Below, piece after piece: positions 24,250 through 35,701 of a DNA stretch of 64,000 nucleotides (position 1 is the stretch's first letter; each line of letters begins with the position of its first letter). A program made the translations under genes and the position numbers. The DNA comes from Haemonchus contortus (taxonomy: Eukaryota; Nematoda; Chromadorea; Rhabditida; Trichostrongylidae): NCBI GenBank assembly GCA_000469685.2, contig LS997565.1:25475272-25539271 (forward strand), written 5' to 3'. The notes beneath the pieces are model-generated. The model had not been told where the DNA came from. It worked only from the letters and a program-made list of their open reading frames with translations, and searched no databases.

Positions 24250-26010
24250 CGCGTGATCGTACTTTCTCGAGTCCTCCTCGCTTTTCTTATTCTCGCCCTC
24301 ACCCTGATTCGCGCCGTAGTTGATGTTGAGTTATCGCAGGCGCGTGAACAGATTAAAACACTCACTCTCTCTTTACGTGATAATGAATCTGCTTTACAAC
24401 AGTCTGATGCCAGGATTAATGCTTTAGTTAAACGTAATGAGGAACTGGCAAACTCAACTTTCATTCACTCTTCCTTATCTTCTACGCTTCCCTCTACCCA
24501 TGTAAAATTTATTTTGCCTATTTGCATGCTTTTGTGCTGTACTTCCGTGGGTGCCGTACCCACCTCAGCTTGTCTTTGCTCAAAGGATTCAACTGATACC
24601 ATCGCACGAATTACTTTGTCGTATAATTGTTCTCTATTCTACCTAAAGTCGATGGTACTCCTCTTCCTCTTTCACTGCATGTTTATTGTCCCAATACTGT
24701 GCGTTATTATACTCCTGCTTTTCTTTGTGCGATTAATACTCATGCAGTGACGTTCTCCGTTAATTTCTTTGGGTCGAGGTTTGAAGATCACACCGAAACA
24801 TATTCCGTAGTTTCCCCAGAAACCTGCCAATTATGACGCAACGCTATCGATTCCTATACGGTGATATGTCCCAAGCAGATAAAATATGGTCGACATCCAA
24901 AATTCTGGCTATTGAATGGCCACCTGCACCATTTGGCTGTTTTGTAGAAAGGACAGTTACAGTGTCCAATTGCCTCCCGATACCAACTATGGTACATATG
25001 CGTCACGGTTCCTAGGTACCCGGTAGCCTTGTCCTGGCGTGTCTCTAGTTCTCGAATTCGAGATTGCGGAGCCCCACTCATCCTAACGGACCACGGATAT
25101 GCCATCACACCTATTACCCGTATCCCTCGCTCGGCAGTCTCAGATACTGGGCTGCACATCAAATTTGCTGGCTGCTTAACTTTTTGCCGTAGAGGGTTTG
25201 GTTCACACGGCCGTTACGGCGTTATTTCACCATGCCTTATCTGCCATTTGCAATCGTACGAACCTACTCGCATTTTCTCTTCACACATCCCTATCATCAA
25301 ACCCACCGCTTTCGGTTCGCAACCTCTCAGGCCGAAACGATATCGCCGCTACTTCTGTTGGTAACGATTTAGTCCAAATACATCGCTGCATGCCGGTACC
25401 ATCTCAAAATTTCCATCTCATTCCGTTTAATGCCTCTTGATTTTCTCAGCCTCTGGTCAAAATTTCGCTGCCACGTATCGCATTGGTCACTTCTTTTATC
25501 GAACCGTCTACTTTGGTTCTTTCTCATGTGCAAGTTCAATCGCTTGTTCAAATGTTTCGCCCTTTTATTTTGATAATGCTCGAGCGTACTACAAATTTGA
25601 TTCCATTTTGGGCAATGTTCAGGCGGTACCTTCTCCCCGGACTCGCCAGATTGCAGTTCCTTCAACATTTGACGAGTCTGTTGTTGCCCTCCCTCTTACC
25701 ATTTTTCACAATCTCATTCTCACCAATATTAGCGAATCAGTGCAAGACCATCAATGGACTTAGTTTAGTCTTCAGTTTCGCCGGTTTACCTTTTGAAAGC
25801 TTCATCAGCCGCCACTTCTATTATATATCATCTTCCACTGCCACTCATAACTCGCTCTCTTCTCATTCCCCTATCCCCTTCCTTTTAGGATTCGTGGTCT
25901 GCATTCGATATCTGTGTTTCTCTTTGTTCACTTTGTGTTTCGTTTGGTCTGCTCAGAACTGCTACTCCTACTGCTATCATACTCCACTGTAATATTTACT
26001 ATCCGGGCGC
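24250..26010 (+). pseudogene. Envelope-like Cys-rich membrane module between Gag and protease (broken)
   Basis: Begins with a heptad-like coiled coil (SQAREQIKTLTLSLRDNE..., about 24333-24450), then a hydrophobic segment ending like a signal peptide (VKFILPICMLLCCTSVGAVP, about 24503-24560), a Cys-rich region with the glycosylation sequon YNCS (about 24620), FGCFVERTVTVSNCL (about 24931), LTIFHNLILTNIS (about 25700-25738) and a hydrophobic stretch near 25890-25980. The sequons YNCS and TN(I/F)S and the FGC(F/C)VE block are conserved in the minus copy. This pattern suits a type I membrane glycoprotein, such as a viral-type fusion protein, but its family was not identified. Several frameshifts disrupt it. 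The position upstream of protease is atypical for Ty3/gypsy. Confidence 0.6.
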
Positions 26011-26099
26011 TTTGCCCGCTTTTCGAGAACAGTTCATGCGCGCACGTGGATTACGCACCCAGGAGACACCTACAGTCTTACAGAGGGCTATCGCACTTC

Positions 26100-26790
26100 C
26101 CACTTCTGTCGTAACTCGTGCCGATCCCGATTGTACAAGCTTAGCTCAGGTGAAAACTGACGCTACTTCCTCATGGCCTTCTCGTGCTTCTATAAGTTCC
26201 GTTAACGTCCTGTACTTATCGGATCGAGACCGCTTCTTTATTACTCAGATCCCCATTAAAGTGAACGGTATCCAGGTGCTAGTTTTAGTTGACACGGGAG
26301 CTTCTGTAACGATAACTTCAGCTTCTACAGCACTCCTTTTCGGTGTTTTCAAACTAATTCGAAGGGATATAAGTAGTGCCGTCGGTATGGCTGGAACTCT
26401 AGTAACCCTTCTTGGATGTGCACATCTTGCTTTCCAAATTGGTTCATTATTTTCCGAACACCCTGTATATTTCACTGAATCTGCTTGTATACCGGGAGAA
26501 GTTTAGGCATATAACATTTCGGTAATACAACATCCTCGGTAAAAATCTCTTGCGCAGGCTTCCCTCGTGGATCACCGATTACGGTAACAGGACTTTTTCG
26601 ATGGCTGGCGACCTTGTCAAAATCTTGTCTGCCACCACTAACGATATCGAGTCCTCACATGACGAGCCAGTGACCTTCCGCGTAGCGGAAACCACTATCC
26701 TTCCTCCATCTTCTGAGACTTTTGTTCCTTGTTTTGCAGATAGTGACCATGATACTTCTCTTATGCTTACAACACAGGACGAGTGAATAT
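26100..26790 (+). pseudogene. Aspartic protease and linker of the plus-strand gypsy element
   Basis: Retropepsin-type protease that would process the polyprotein. Active site LVLVDTGASVTIT (about 26278-26320) after IPIKVNGIQ; an ALLFG-type flap region follows, and a second conserved region SWITDYGNRTFSM at about 26563. The frame stops at 26504-26506 and resumes in another frame. The downstream linker (ILPPSSETFVPC, about 26699) is typical of the PR-RT spacer of Ty3/gypsy polyproteins. Confidence 0.75.
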
Positions 26791-27119
26791 TTGATAAATC
26801 TCTTATGGTAACCCCAGCAGTAACAAATACAGGTCGTGCCTCTATACTAGTTGCCAACCTAACCTCCAGACCTGAGGCATTGTATAAAGGCCAGCGCATC
26901 TCTTCAGCAGTCCCCCTTTATCGTTGCTCTTCTTCCCTGCGCACCATTTGGTGCGATCAACATCGCCCATTTATAGGGAAAGTGATACCTTTGCCGTCCA
27001 CTACCCGTGATGTTTCTCCTCGTATAGTAGACCGCTCTCAGGCTAAGGGAACTGATGATCAGCAGGAGCAACAGGCTGCTCTCTTTTATAGTTCCGCGAT
27101 AGAATCTCCAATGATGACT

Positions 27120-27715
27120 CAAAAATTGTCATCAAAACTACAACCAATTCTCCAACTACTCGTTTTCGGCCCCCTCGGATCCCAGTCAAGTTTCAAAACC
27201 AGCTCGATGAATACATCAACAAGCTCCTTCGCGCTGGTCGTATTATAGAGGGCGATACGCGGTGGGTCCATAGTACGGTCCACGTCAAGAAAAAAGACGG
27301 TTTCCTACTACGGTTTTGTCTCGATTTTCTCCCGTTGAACGACGTCACCATCCAGGACCGCTACCCTTTACCACGTAACGAAGACATATTGGCTAAAATC
27401 GCTTGTCGCGGAAACTATATACCTTGGATTTAGCTTCAGGGTACATGAAGCTTTGCTTTCCCCCGAAAATCAGGAAAAATGCGGATGGGCAACGCATAGG
27501 GGCATATATCAATTTGTGTACCTTCCTTTTGGTCTCAAAAACGCTGATGGATATTTTTCTAGGGCCATGTCCCGCATTCTTGCTGGGCTTGAGTCTAATT
27601 GTCTCGCGTATCAAGATGACATCATTGTTTTTGATCCAGACTTTCCGAGTCACCTACTTGCATTACATAGGGGTGTTCATGGTTTTCGATTTTTAATATT
27701 AAGGTGTCTGGTAAG
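27120..27715 (+). pseudogene. Ty3/gypsy reverse transcriptase fragment
   Basis: RT fingers and palm only. Motifs: IIEGDTRWVHSTVHVKKKDG (about 27243-27300), LRFCLDFLPLND (the CVDYRxLN block, about 27307), DRYPLPRNEDIL (about 27357), LDLASGYMKL (about 27427; the F/D-S/A-G-Y catalytic Asp block), and CLAYQDDIIVFD (YxDD active site, about 27601-27636). Frames shift at least three times. Thumb, RNase H and integrase are not found before helicase sequence begins near 27760, so a deletion joins RT to helicase. Confidence 0.8.
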
Positions 27716-27759
27716 AAGCTGACGGAGATGGCCCGTTCACAATCACCTTCTTGGATCAT

Positions 27760-28060
27760 GAAATTTCAGGTTCTGTTTATTCTCCTGTTCAGGTTGTTTA
27801 TTCTAGTTGTCATCTTAACCACAAAAACGACTTCTTTCCAGACGAAACCGACTTCTTCGACGACTACCGCCGCCTCAACGTCGCCGCGTTGCCGCCATAG
27901 GCAGTCTATTTTCGGCTACGCCAAGGCACTCCGCGCTCTACCTATGTGGAACAGGCTGCTCGACCGGGAAGAGTCCCTTCACTCGGTCGTCCGCATGGCT
28001 GACCTCAACAGATACATAGACAGTATCCACTCCGAACCTTCCCACTCATCCTGGTGAGGT
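27760..28060 (+). pseudogene. UPF1/NAM7-like SF1 helicase C-terminal fragment
   Basis: The second RecA-like domain end (AAA_12-type) of a superfamily 1 helicase. DETDFFDDYRRLNVAA (about 27847-27894) corresponds to helicase motif VI, where UPF1-like proteins have RRxNVALTR. In a second frame RCRHRQSIFGYAKALRALPM (about 27884-27945), WNRLLD and VVRMADLNRYI follow, matching the typical C-terminal tail of such helicases. The minus-strand element carries the matching [12 protein letters not shown] in the same relative position. The ATP-binding first half (Walker A) is missing. It lies about 50 bp upstream of the 3' LTR. Confidence 0.7.
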
Positions 28061-28107
28061 TCTTCCTTTTCCTCACTTTTTTCCTTTCTTTCTTTCGCCG
28101 GCTCCGT

Positions 28108-28452
28108 TGTTTGGAGAGTCCGGACTGGACTTCTACTTTCAAGGCGTGGCTTAGCGGCGACGAGGAAGCTTGAGGAGTCGACCGTCTGCACGATTCGAGG
28201 ACGCTCGGACCTTGCCTGTCCACCATGGGGGATTCCCTGTCCTGTCCAGCAGAGATACAACTTCCTGTCTACCGGTCATCAATCTCTTTCGTATTTCTCC
28301 TGTTATGTACATCTTGTTATCTTTTTGCTTTTCATATTGGCTCAAGTTACATTTATGTTATATTTATGTTATAAAGATAAACCCTTATTACTCAAAGGTG
28401 TTAAGACATGGTGATCCTAGCGATCGCACCTTCAGCTGAGCGCGCTCGCTCA
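28108..28452 (+). repeat. 3' LTR of the plus-strand gypsy element
   Basis: Direct repeat of 21072-21400. It shares ggagtcgaccgtctgcacga and gatacaacttcctgtctacc with the 5' copy and ends at gcgctcgctca. No polypurine tract is obvious just upstream, so the left edge is approximate. Confidence 0.75.
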
Positions 28453-28799
28453 CCTGCACGCGTCGCGCGCGGCGCAGCTCATTGTGATTTCGAAAGGTAT
28501 ACGTTCTATCCGTGCAAGGTTTTTGTATGATTTTACCGAGCGCGAAAATTTGAAAACAACATCGGTGCTGCACCGAGCTTGCTTGTTTCCACTCCATCTT
28601 CTTCAACTGATTGCCTTACTGCCTCATTTTCTAATTACTCTATTTTCTGCAAGAAACTAGACACGCCTTATTACATCAGTACATCACTTTGCTTCTTCTG
28701 TGGGCAGTTCTCATTATTAAGTTCTCATTCTTTTCTCAATGGTCAGGTTCTTAATTACAGTCAAATACCTTTGCACTTTTCAAACTTGACCATGTCGAA

Positions 28800-29375
28800 A
28801 TCACAATGTAGTTAGAGGGGAGGAAGAGTTGCCAGCGCCTTTTTGCGCTCTGCGTCTCTGAAACTGGACGGCAGAGTGGCTGCTTTCATAGTCCGCTGGC
28901 CTGTTCGCGAGCACGCGCGCCGGCCGGGGGCGGCGCTGGCTCCTTGCGATTAAATCTTCGCGCAGGCCGAGTAATCGCGTGCTCGCGGGCCGGCTGGCGG
29001 ACTGTGAAAGCATAGAGAGCGCGCTAGAACGCAGGGATAGTTTCCTCACCTTCTAAAAGTTAGAAGAGAAGCTCCGGGGTGAAATAGATGATTATCTTGG
29101 GCAAAAGCTGGGATGGGGTAAGTGTTGAGCATCCAAATTGGCTCATCCACCCCAGAGCTCTTCCCCTAACTTTTAAAAGAGGGAGCTCCAGGATAGGTGA
29201 GATGACTATCCCGAGCAAGAAGTTGGTATGGGGTAAGAATTGAACATCCAATTGGCTCACCCGCCTCGGAGCTCCTACAAATACTTTTAGAAAGGGGAGG
29301 AAACCATCTCTGCTCTCTAGCGCGGTCTCTATGCATTCTGCTGCCCAGCGCCAGAGACGCAGAGCCCGAAAGGCC
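28800..29375. repeat. Compound foldback element with internal tandem pair
   Basis: Inner inverted arms at 28883-28915 and 28976-29010 (ctttcatagtccgctggcc against ggctggcggactgtgaaag). An outer imperfect pair lies at about 28838-28856 and 29347-29368 (ctctgcgtctctg against cagagacgcagag). Between lie two diverged direct copies of an ~110-bp unit (29071-29180 and 29184-29300), each with tggggtaag and ccaaattggctca-like cores. The unit resembles the centre of the foldback at 18.1-18.5 kb, suggesting one family. Confidence 0.6.
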
Positions 29376-31900
29376 CCACTACATTTTCACCGAAATCGCA
29401 ATGGGCTGCTCCGCGCGCCACGTGTGCGGCGTGATCTAATTCCAGCGACAGTAAGAATGGTCTTCTTCTTCTTTAATAGTCAGCTTACCTCCGAGGATAC
29501 AAAGCGAAGACGGAAGAGCTATCCATCTCTACTGACTATTACCACTACAGCTAGCGAACATTATATTGTTTTGTTTGAATTGACTCTTCTCTGCAGATCT
29601 TCAGACCATCTCGTTGAACTCTCCCTACTTAGGTACAGATTGTCCTTTCTGGTTCATATTCGATTTCCTCGGAGTGAGTACGGCCAACGACGCGCATAGA
29701 CTGCTTTCCGTCTGATTCTCTTAGGTAGAATTATTTGGTTGACAACTGCTCTGCAACCGCTCTTTCATGGGGCTGAACCATCCCTGCACCATAACGCAAA
29801 ATATGCGACGTCTCCAGTCCACACATCGCATTTTCGACGCGTCGGAGGCTCTGGGCAACAGCACGAGGATGGTGGAGTGACAGGGCGTTGTCATACGAAA
29901 ACTCCTTGTTGAAAGAATCGGATGTAGAAGCAGTTTCTGCGGGGTGTGGTGCGATCCGGGGAGCGTCCGTTCCGCGCCCCGTCGAAACCAGATCACACCG
30001 CCGCCTTCGCGCATGGCGCGGCCTACTATGGTCTCGATATGATATTACAGTGGCACTGAGTGTCAGTGGAGCGACAGATTTGCACTGGTCCGCGTTACTT
30101 TCCTTTAAGCTGACTGACGTTCGCAAATCGTATGCGCCATAGACAACTGCGGCGTCTGTCAAAAGTCGAGGGCTGGAGCTTCGCGTGCGGCGACTGCGGC
30201 CTATCTCGTTTCGACGGATGCGCGGACCGAAGTGCACCCGATGCGATTCACGCTGGTGTTGATAAAGTGGTCTCGCTGCCTTTCATCGTAATGGGAAAAA
30301 TAGAAACCTATAGAAAAAAAGTGTAAAAGTAATCAACAGTGCATGTTTACAAAAGATTGCGTTTGTTAAGGCCGAAACATTTTTAAGCTATTCTTATTTC
30401 GAACGTTGACAAGACATTATATAAGATTTGCTCTATTTTATGGTGGAGCTCTAGATTAGTGCAAATCTCGTTTGATCCATCTCGAGAGTAGGGCATGATA
30501 GCGACCGCGACGTAATCTGCTGCGCAGTGTGTCGCGTGCGGCCTGCGCGAAGTAGTGTGGTGTAGTCACGCTTGAATCACATAATCCCCGTTTCTGCGTG
30601 TTGTGCCTGTCAGCCAGAAAGGAACATGTCCGCTCGGTGTCTGCAGTGTCCTCAAACGCGCTCTCTCGTCTTTAGAAACTAACGGGGTGCGGGTGCGTGA
30701 TGGATCAGGAAGAGGATTATTTAGTTAAGGCATGAAGACTTATACTTTTAAATGCTGAAATAAGGTGGGGGAACGAAAAACGATGGACAAACGTGATGAT
30801 GTTTGTTGAGGTTGATACTGCTTGACTTTTTAGGCTTTTTCAAGTTCTCTGAAGAGTAATGGTTACTTCATCGTTGCATCATAAACAAAACAACTAAATG
30901 AAACTTTATATAATTTAAGTATTTATATTTATTCTGGTGTTCCCGGAAATCCTGGTCTTTTTTGCTATTCGTGACTTCTTTGTGTGGGTGAAGATGGGGA
31001 TCAATGACGTCGTTTGAAGATTTGCATCAACACTGAATTAATCTAAACCTAAAAGTTATCTTTACCATGTGTTGTAGTTGTAGAGTTGTCTCGCATTTGA
31101 AGGATTCAAGGATCGCTTCTTATAATATTTTTTTGCTTCAACTCGTGATAACACTTCGAACGCATTTATTATATATTTAATGAAAGCCCTAATTAGCCTT
31201 CACACTCCTGTGCAATTTTCGAAGGTGCGTAACGGGTGCTGCATGAACAATAATTCTCACATTTCTGTGTACGGCTTTGTGTGACAACCACTGTGACTAC
31301 TGAGAGATTTTATTTTGTGATCGAAAGAAGAAAAAGCTGCAGGTAACACATCACTCTTGGCCACAACTTTCTGTGAGCTGCTCTATAAAAACCATGCAAT
31401 TAGCAGTTCCCTTCAATGGATGAGTCAAGCAGAAAGACCAAAGGATTGGCATAATCTTTTTTTTGTACAACAAGAAAGCTGCGCACATGCACACTATACA
31501 TACATGCGTTTTACAACAGACACGCATTCAAACAGCTGCATACAATTTCGGAGCATACTTCACTTCTGCTAAGCTGGCCGAAATTTACCCGACCATCGAT
31601 AGCACAATTTAGATTCAGTTGGTGCCTCGTGTTTGAGAACACTTATCTGGGCGAGAATTTGAAATTTTCGCTTTTTGTGTTCAAAATCACCGAAGTAGAC
31701 CGGAAAAACCCGCGTGGATTGCTGCGAGGAAATTCGTAACCTTGAATAGTACTGAAAGTAAGAATCTGGTGTTACCAGGTTTTGCAAGTAGAGTATTCTG
31801 ATTCAACATGGACTTTCAACTAACCAATTGACGCCAGATTCCTTCATTTCTCCCGGCCTGGAGGCAAGGATATTGCAGTACTGATATTTCCGCACTACCA
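29376..31900. other. Unassigned; no gene supported
   Basis: Contains a 168-codon minus ORF (29731-30237) in GC-richer sequence and overlapping plus ORFs, none with a recognisable family or splice context. The rest (30300-31900) is AT-rich with only short ORFs. Confidence 0.3.
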
Positions 31901-31909
31901 TGAACTATC

Positions 31910-32000
31910 CTACTTACTATAAAGCGCTTAGTCTGTCGTCTATGGTCTGTCTGTATGTCTGTCACGAAACTCCTTAGCTCCTTTAGATCTGCCTAGAAGG
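31910..32000 (+). repeat. GTCTGT-rich repeat leader
   Basis: The segment tatggtctgtctgtatgtctg (about 31942) precedes the diverged tandem array. Such GTCTGT-rich starts occur in some non-autonomous dispersed repeats; related GACAGACAGACAGAC sequence appears at about 50505, at the end of another repeat here. The class is unknown. Confidence 0.4.
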
Positions 32001-32059
32001 ACCGGGTCAAGCGTGGGATGGGTGGGCCATGTCCCGAGAAGTATAAAGCACACATCAGC

Positions 32060-32600
32060 TTGGTTTAGCCCCACTCACAGTGGGCATGGCGTGCATCGAA
32101 ATGAGCTGTACTGAGGATCATGATTTCGAATTTAGCCACAAGACGGCCTCAAAACTGGGATGTGAGGGTGGCTAGAGGTGTGCGTTGGTAAGTTAGATCC
32201 AACTGAGGAGACCCACCCCCAATGGGCGGAGCATTCTCTAGAAATGCAATGCTTTATGAAAACATTTATAACTCGGTCTGGAAAAAGCCAGGAGAGCAGG
32301 AAAAAGCTGATGTGGGAGAAGCATTGTCGAAGGTGTCTCCAGCATAAATGACGTCAGCGCCAGCCCACAATGGGCGGAGCGTGCCTCGAAGCTCACATCC
32401 CTTCTTACATTTATATACGAAAATTCATAATTCCTGTCCCCATGGACCTAGAAAGTTCAAACTTGGTAGGAGTACACGCGCCATGATGGAAAAACCTATG
32501 GTAGGTGGCAGGACTAGACACCGCCCACAGGAGGCAGGGTTTGAGCGGAAACCCATAAATCCGATAGAGGTATATAATGAAAATCAGCTGTTGTGGCTCC
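32060..32600 (+). repeat. Diverged ~150-bp tandem array
   Basis: Four degenerate units anchored by CCCAC(x)AATGGGCGGAGC-like cores at about 32070-32090, 32212-32232, 32364-32380 and 32521-32540, spaced 142-160 bp. Each core is followed by a cgaa/gaaa segment. The ORF at 32348-32956 overlaps the last units and so is suspect as a gene. Confidence 0.55.
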
Positions 32601-32956
32601 GTCCCTTATGGCTAGAGCCCCTAGCGCACGCGATAGCGTGCGCAGCCGCTTGGTTCTATAAAAGCAACTTCCAGAAAAATGCTGGCGGACAAATAAGCGG
32701 CGCTTTACATGTGCTGGGGGTTAGGGCGTTGAAGGCAGCTAACCGTGAAACCGTGTATCCACAGCACGTACCAACCTGTTACTTGTCGCATGGCCGCTTC
32801 ATAATCGACCCTCTGAATCATGGTCATCCTTACGACTGTCTGTTCCGTTCAACACCGAGAGTGTTTGCGCGGAGGCTTGTAGTGGAGCGGAGTCGGGGAG
32901 AGCGATCGAAATACTTCGCGACCTCCCATTTTGGGGTTGCCGAAATCTTCAGATAG

Positions 32957-35470
32957 ATTCAGTAGATGTAAGTTTATTTTCCATGTTTTAATCGAAAATT
33001 GGCACGTTCAGTTTTCCGATGCTCCTGCACGTTCTCCTTTCAACGCCAACTTTTAGCGAATTTCACGGATCCAGAGCGAAGCGAAATGATCGGACATATG
33101 TTATAATACAGCCTACAGAGGGTAGAAGAGACAGCGCTTGGAGTGTAATTTATAAGGCTCAGGCAAAAGTCGGAGTGAGAGCAGATGGAGGATTAATCCG
33201 GTGCAAGTGTTTGGTTGTATAATTTGGAAACAAAAACTTATCGAGAAGAATTTTGCTCCCGAGAATCCTTCATGCTCCTTGATGAGGTCAAAAGGATATA
33301 CTTCAGCAGCGAAGCACTGCTATCAGCGGCACTTGAGAGGTTGTCGCTGAAGAGTGCCATGGTGATGGAACGGGTTGAATGGTGAGAGAGTAAGCGAATG
33401 AAAAAAAAACAAATCAAAAGGTTTGGTATTCAGTGCGACGACCGATAAAAGCAGATCCCAGTAGTACTAAATAGAGGATCTTCGTATCAATTCTACTTAA
33501 TACTAGGGGTTTTCAATGAAGGCACCGTCCATTCATGCTAAAGGAAAAGGATTTGTACGTAGTTCCATTCATACCAACTGTTTGCCTCTACCAAATGGGA
33601 CGGAAAAGAACGGAAGAAACCTATTGTTATGTATCCGTCCTCTTCTGGAACACATTAAGAGGTCAAGCAAGACGACACACACGACTCCCCCCCCCACTCT
33701 CGGCTGCACGACTGCACATTTTTACTTCTTCAGGCTTTGCCCCCCTTGCAATCCAGATTTTAGGAAAAGGGCAAGACGAAGATAGTTGCCAAGAAAACGC
33801 AAAGCTCGTACGTTGTTGTTCCAGGTGCTTATTTCACTGAACACAAGCTGCTGTAGACCCATAGACAAACTTTTTCTGAAGACAGCCTTCGTTAAAAGGC
33901 CTGCAACTAGAACCTTTTTTGACGATTACAAATGATTCCACTGCTTCGTCACGAGTTTCACGCAATCTCGCAGACACTCGCAGTGCCCCACCGTCTTTTA
34001 GTCACGCCACTGAGCACGCAGCCTTCCTAAATTTCATAAGGTTACGACAAGGCAAATGAGAGCTGGAAAGGGGATTTCTGGCTGGTCATCCGTCAGAGGT
34101 CATTCGCGGAATGTAGGTTCACGATCCACAAATGATGGAGGGCTTACACAGGTCTTCCCGAGAGGCATTATACAATAACCTTCAAACGAACGCTAAATCT
34201 CATTTAAGCTCAGGTAATGGTAGAAAAGGAGTTGGTGGGGCCAACAGCAGGTGGGGCTGAGATACATCTGGATATTAGAGGGACACAGGCAAAGGAAATT
34301 TGTTGAGGAGCTTCGCAGGTTTGCTCACAACCACGTCTGCGGCGGTACTCTTTTCTTTCCACATTAAGAGAGTGTAAAAACACTTTGGACTTTTTCGCAA
34401 GTAGTTTAGCGCACTAGTTGTCCGTCATTGTGAATGCTATCGCATAATTTGGCCGATACTGTACATATTTGTGATAGCAATAGTATTATCTGACATACAA
34501 ATCCGATAGTGTGTATTCTGGTGAGATTGTAAAAGTACCCTGCTGCAAAAATATTTACATAGTTGTATCGTGAATTAAATTCTCAACCGATGTTTGTTTG
34601 TTGACTGAATAATTGACTTAATACTGATGAAGATTTGCTAAAGGTAATGCTTAACATCAAAATATCACTTCTGAGCACAAATTCAGAGTATTTGGCAAAG
34701 CGCAGATGGATATTTCTTCTTCTCAATGGTGAATGCTGAATGCTTGGATTCAATCTACTGGTCGCGGTTTTGCTCGTGGAGTCCACCAATGACTGCTTTC
34801 CCCTAATTTCTAGCAGTCCTTCGATTTCTACTGCCGAAGTTTTCTACTTGTTGACTCTCTATTTCGTGTCGAGCTATCCATTCACTAAGTTCTGTGAATT
34901 CTATATCACGGAATCGGCTCATCGTTTGTCGATTTCTGAATTTTACTGTTACAAGTTCTGCTTATTTATTCCTTTGCGTGCGCCTCTGTGGCAGGATCGT
35001 TATAACTTACGCTATTTTTTGCCACCTTAACCGGTCAGTGTTCAAGTGGCTCAAAGTAAGCCGTTATTGGCACATTGATTGATTCATGATCACGTTGACT
35101 CCTTCTGGCGTGGGGCCAGCCAAGATTGTTAGCAAATTCTGCCACCGATAACGGTCCTTTCTCTTGGCTTTTCTCTTCTATGATGGGCACTCCCCTGGGT
35201 GCTTGTTCTTTTAAGGATCGTCGTGCAAAGGAAGTCCATCACTTCACCCGCCTAGGATCATGGTTCAGCAAGATTGATCGACGCGATTGGTCTACTCAGT
35301 GGGGACTCGAGTTTGCCGCCACATCGCCGAGATAGAAATCTTGAGAAACCTTTGTCCACTAGTAATAATTGTGATGTTTTGCCGTGCGCATTGCGTTCTC
35401 ACGAATCTAAGCTCAAATCTGATTGTTGTCCTGATTATGCAATGTCTCGATCGATTATCATTCGCTAAGT
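32957..35470. other. Unassigned; no gene supported
   Basis: Short ORFs only; no transposon ends, splice-linked exons or RNA genes recognised. Confidence 0.3.
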
Positions 35471-35524
35471 AAGATCAAGAAATCTAGTTCCAGTCTCGCT
35501 AATCCTCAGCCAGTGAGTTTCATA

Positions 35525-35701
35525 ATACTTCTATCCAGAACAATGATGAGATTATGTCTGGTACTGTTGTTAATGTTGGTCATGCTTCCGGGCCCACTGA
35601 CCCAGCACAATCCAATGCAATTTCTTCTGATCCTGTCGGTTCTGATACTTTTGTTGCTAATGTTGCCACTTCCAATTCTGTGTACCAGACAGTAAACTTA
35701 T
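35525..35701 (+). other. Ser/Asn/Val-rich open segment, possible gag or exon debris
   Basis: One frame of this stretch (through IMSGTVVNVGHASGPTDPAQ to a stop at 35699-35701) is open and compositionally protein-like. The upstream part (SSSSLANPQPVS, about 35488) is in a shifted frame. No family recognised; it could be retroelement gag debris. Confidence 0.2.

Larger units (their letters stand above)
21072..28452 (+). mobile_element. Ty3/gypsy-type LTR element carrying glycoprotein-like and helicase modules
   Basis: Direct repeats of about 325-345 bp at both ends bracket a 6.7-kb interior with, in order, a leader, gag with CCHC knuckle, a coiled-coil and Cys-rich membrane module, aspartic protease (DTGAS), reverse transcriptase (YQDD) and a UPF1-like helicase C-terminus. 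RNase H and integrase are absent between the RT and the helicase, consistent with an internal deletion. Frames are broken many times, so the copy is dead. The same order of modules is seen in the minus-strand element at 52.5-58.3 kb, although their LTRs are unrelated. Exact outer edges are uncertain because the repeats diverge near their ends and no target duplication was found. Confidence 0.8.

Noticed and set aside
29731..30237. 168-codon minus ORF
   Set aside because: Low-complexity Arg/Ser-rich translation in GC-richer DNA, with competing frames on both strands and no family.
32348..32956. 202-codon ORF
   Set aside because: It starts inside the diverged tandem array and has no recognisable domain or splice context.
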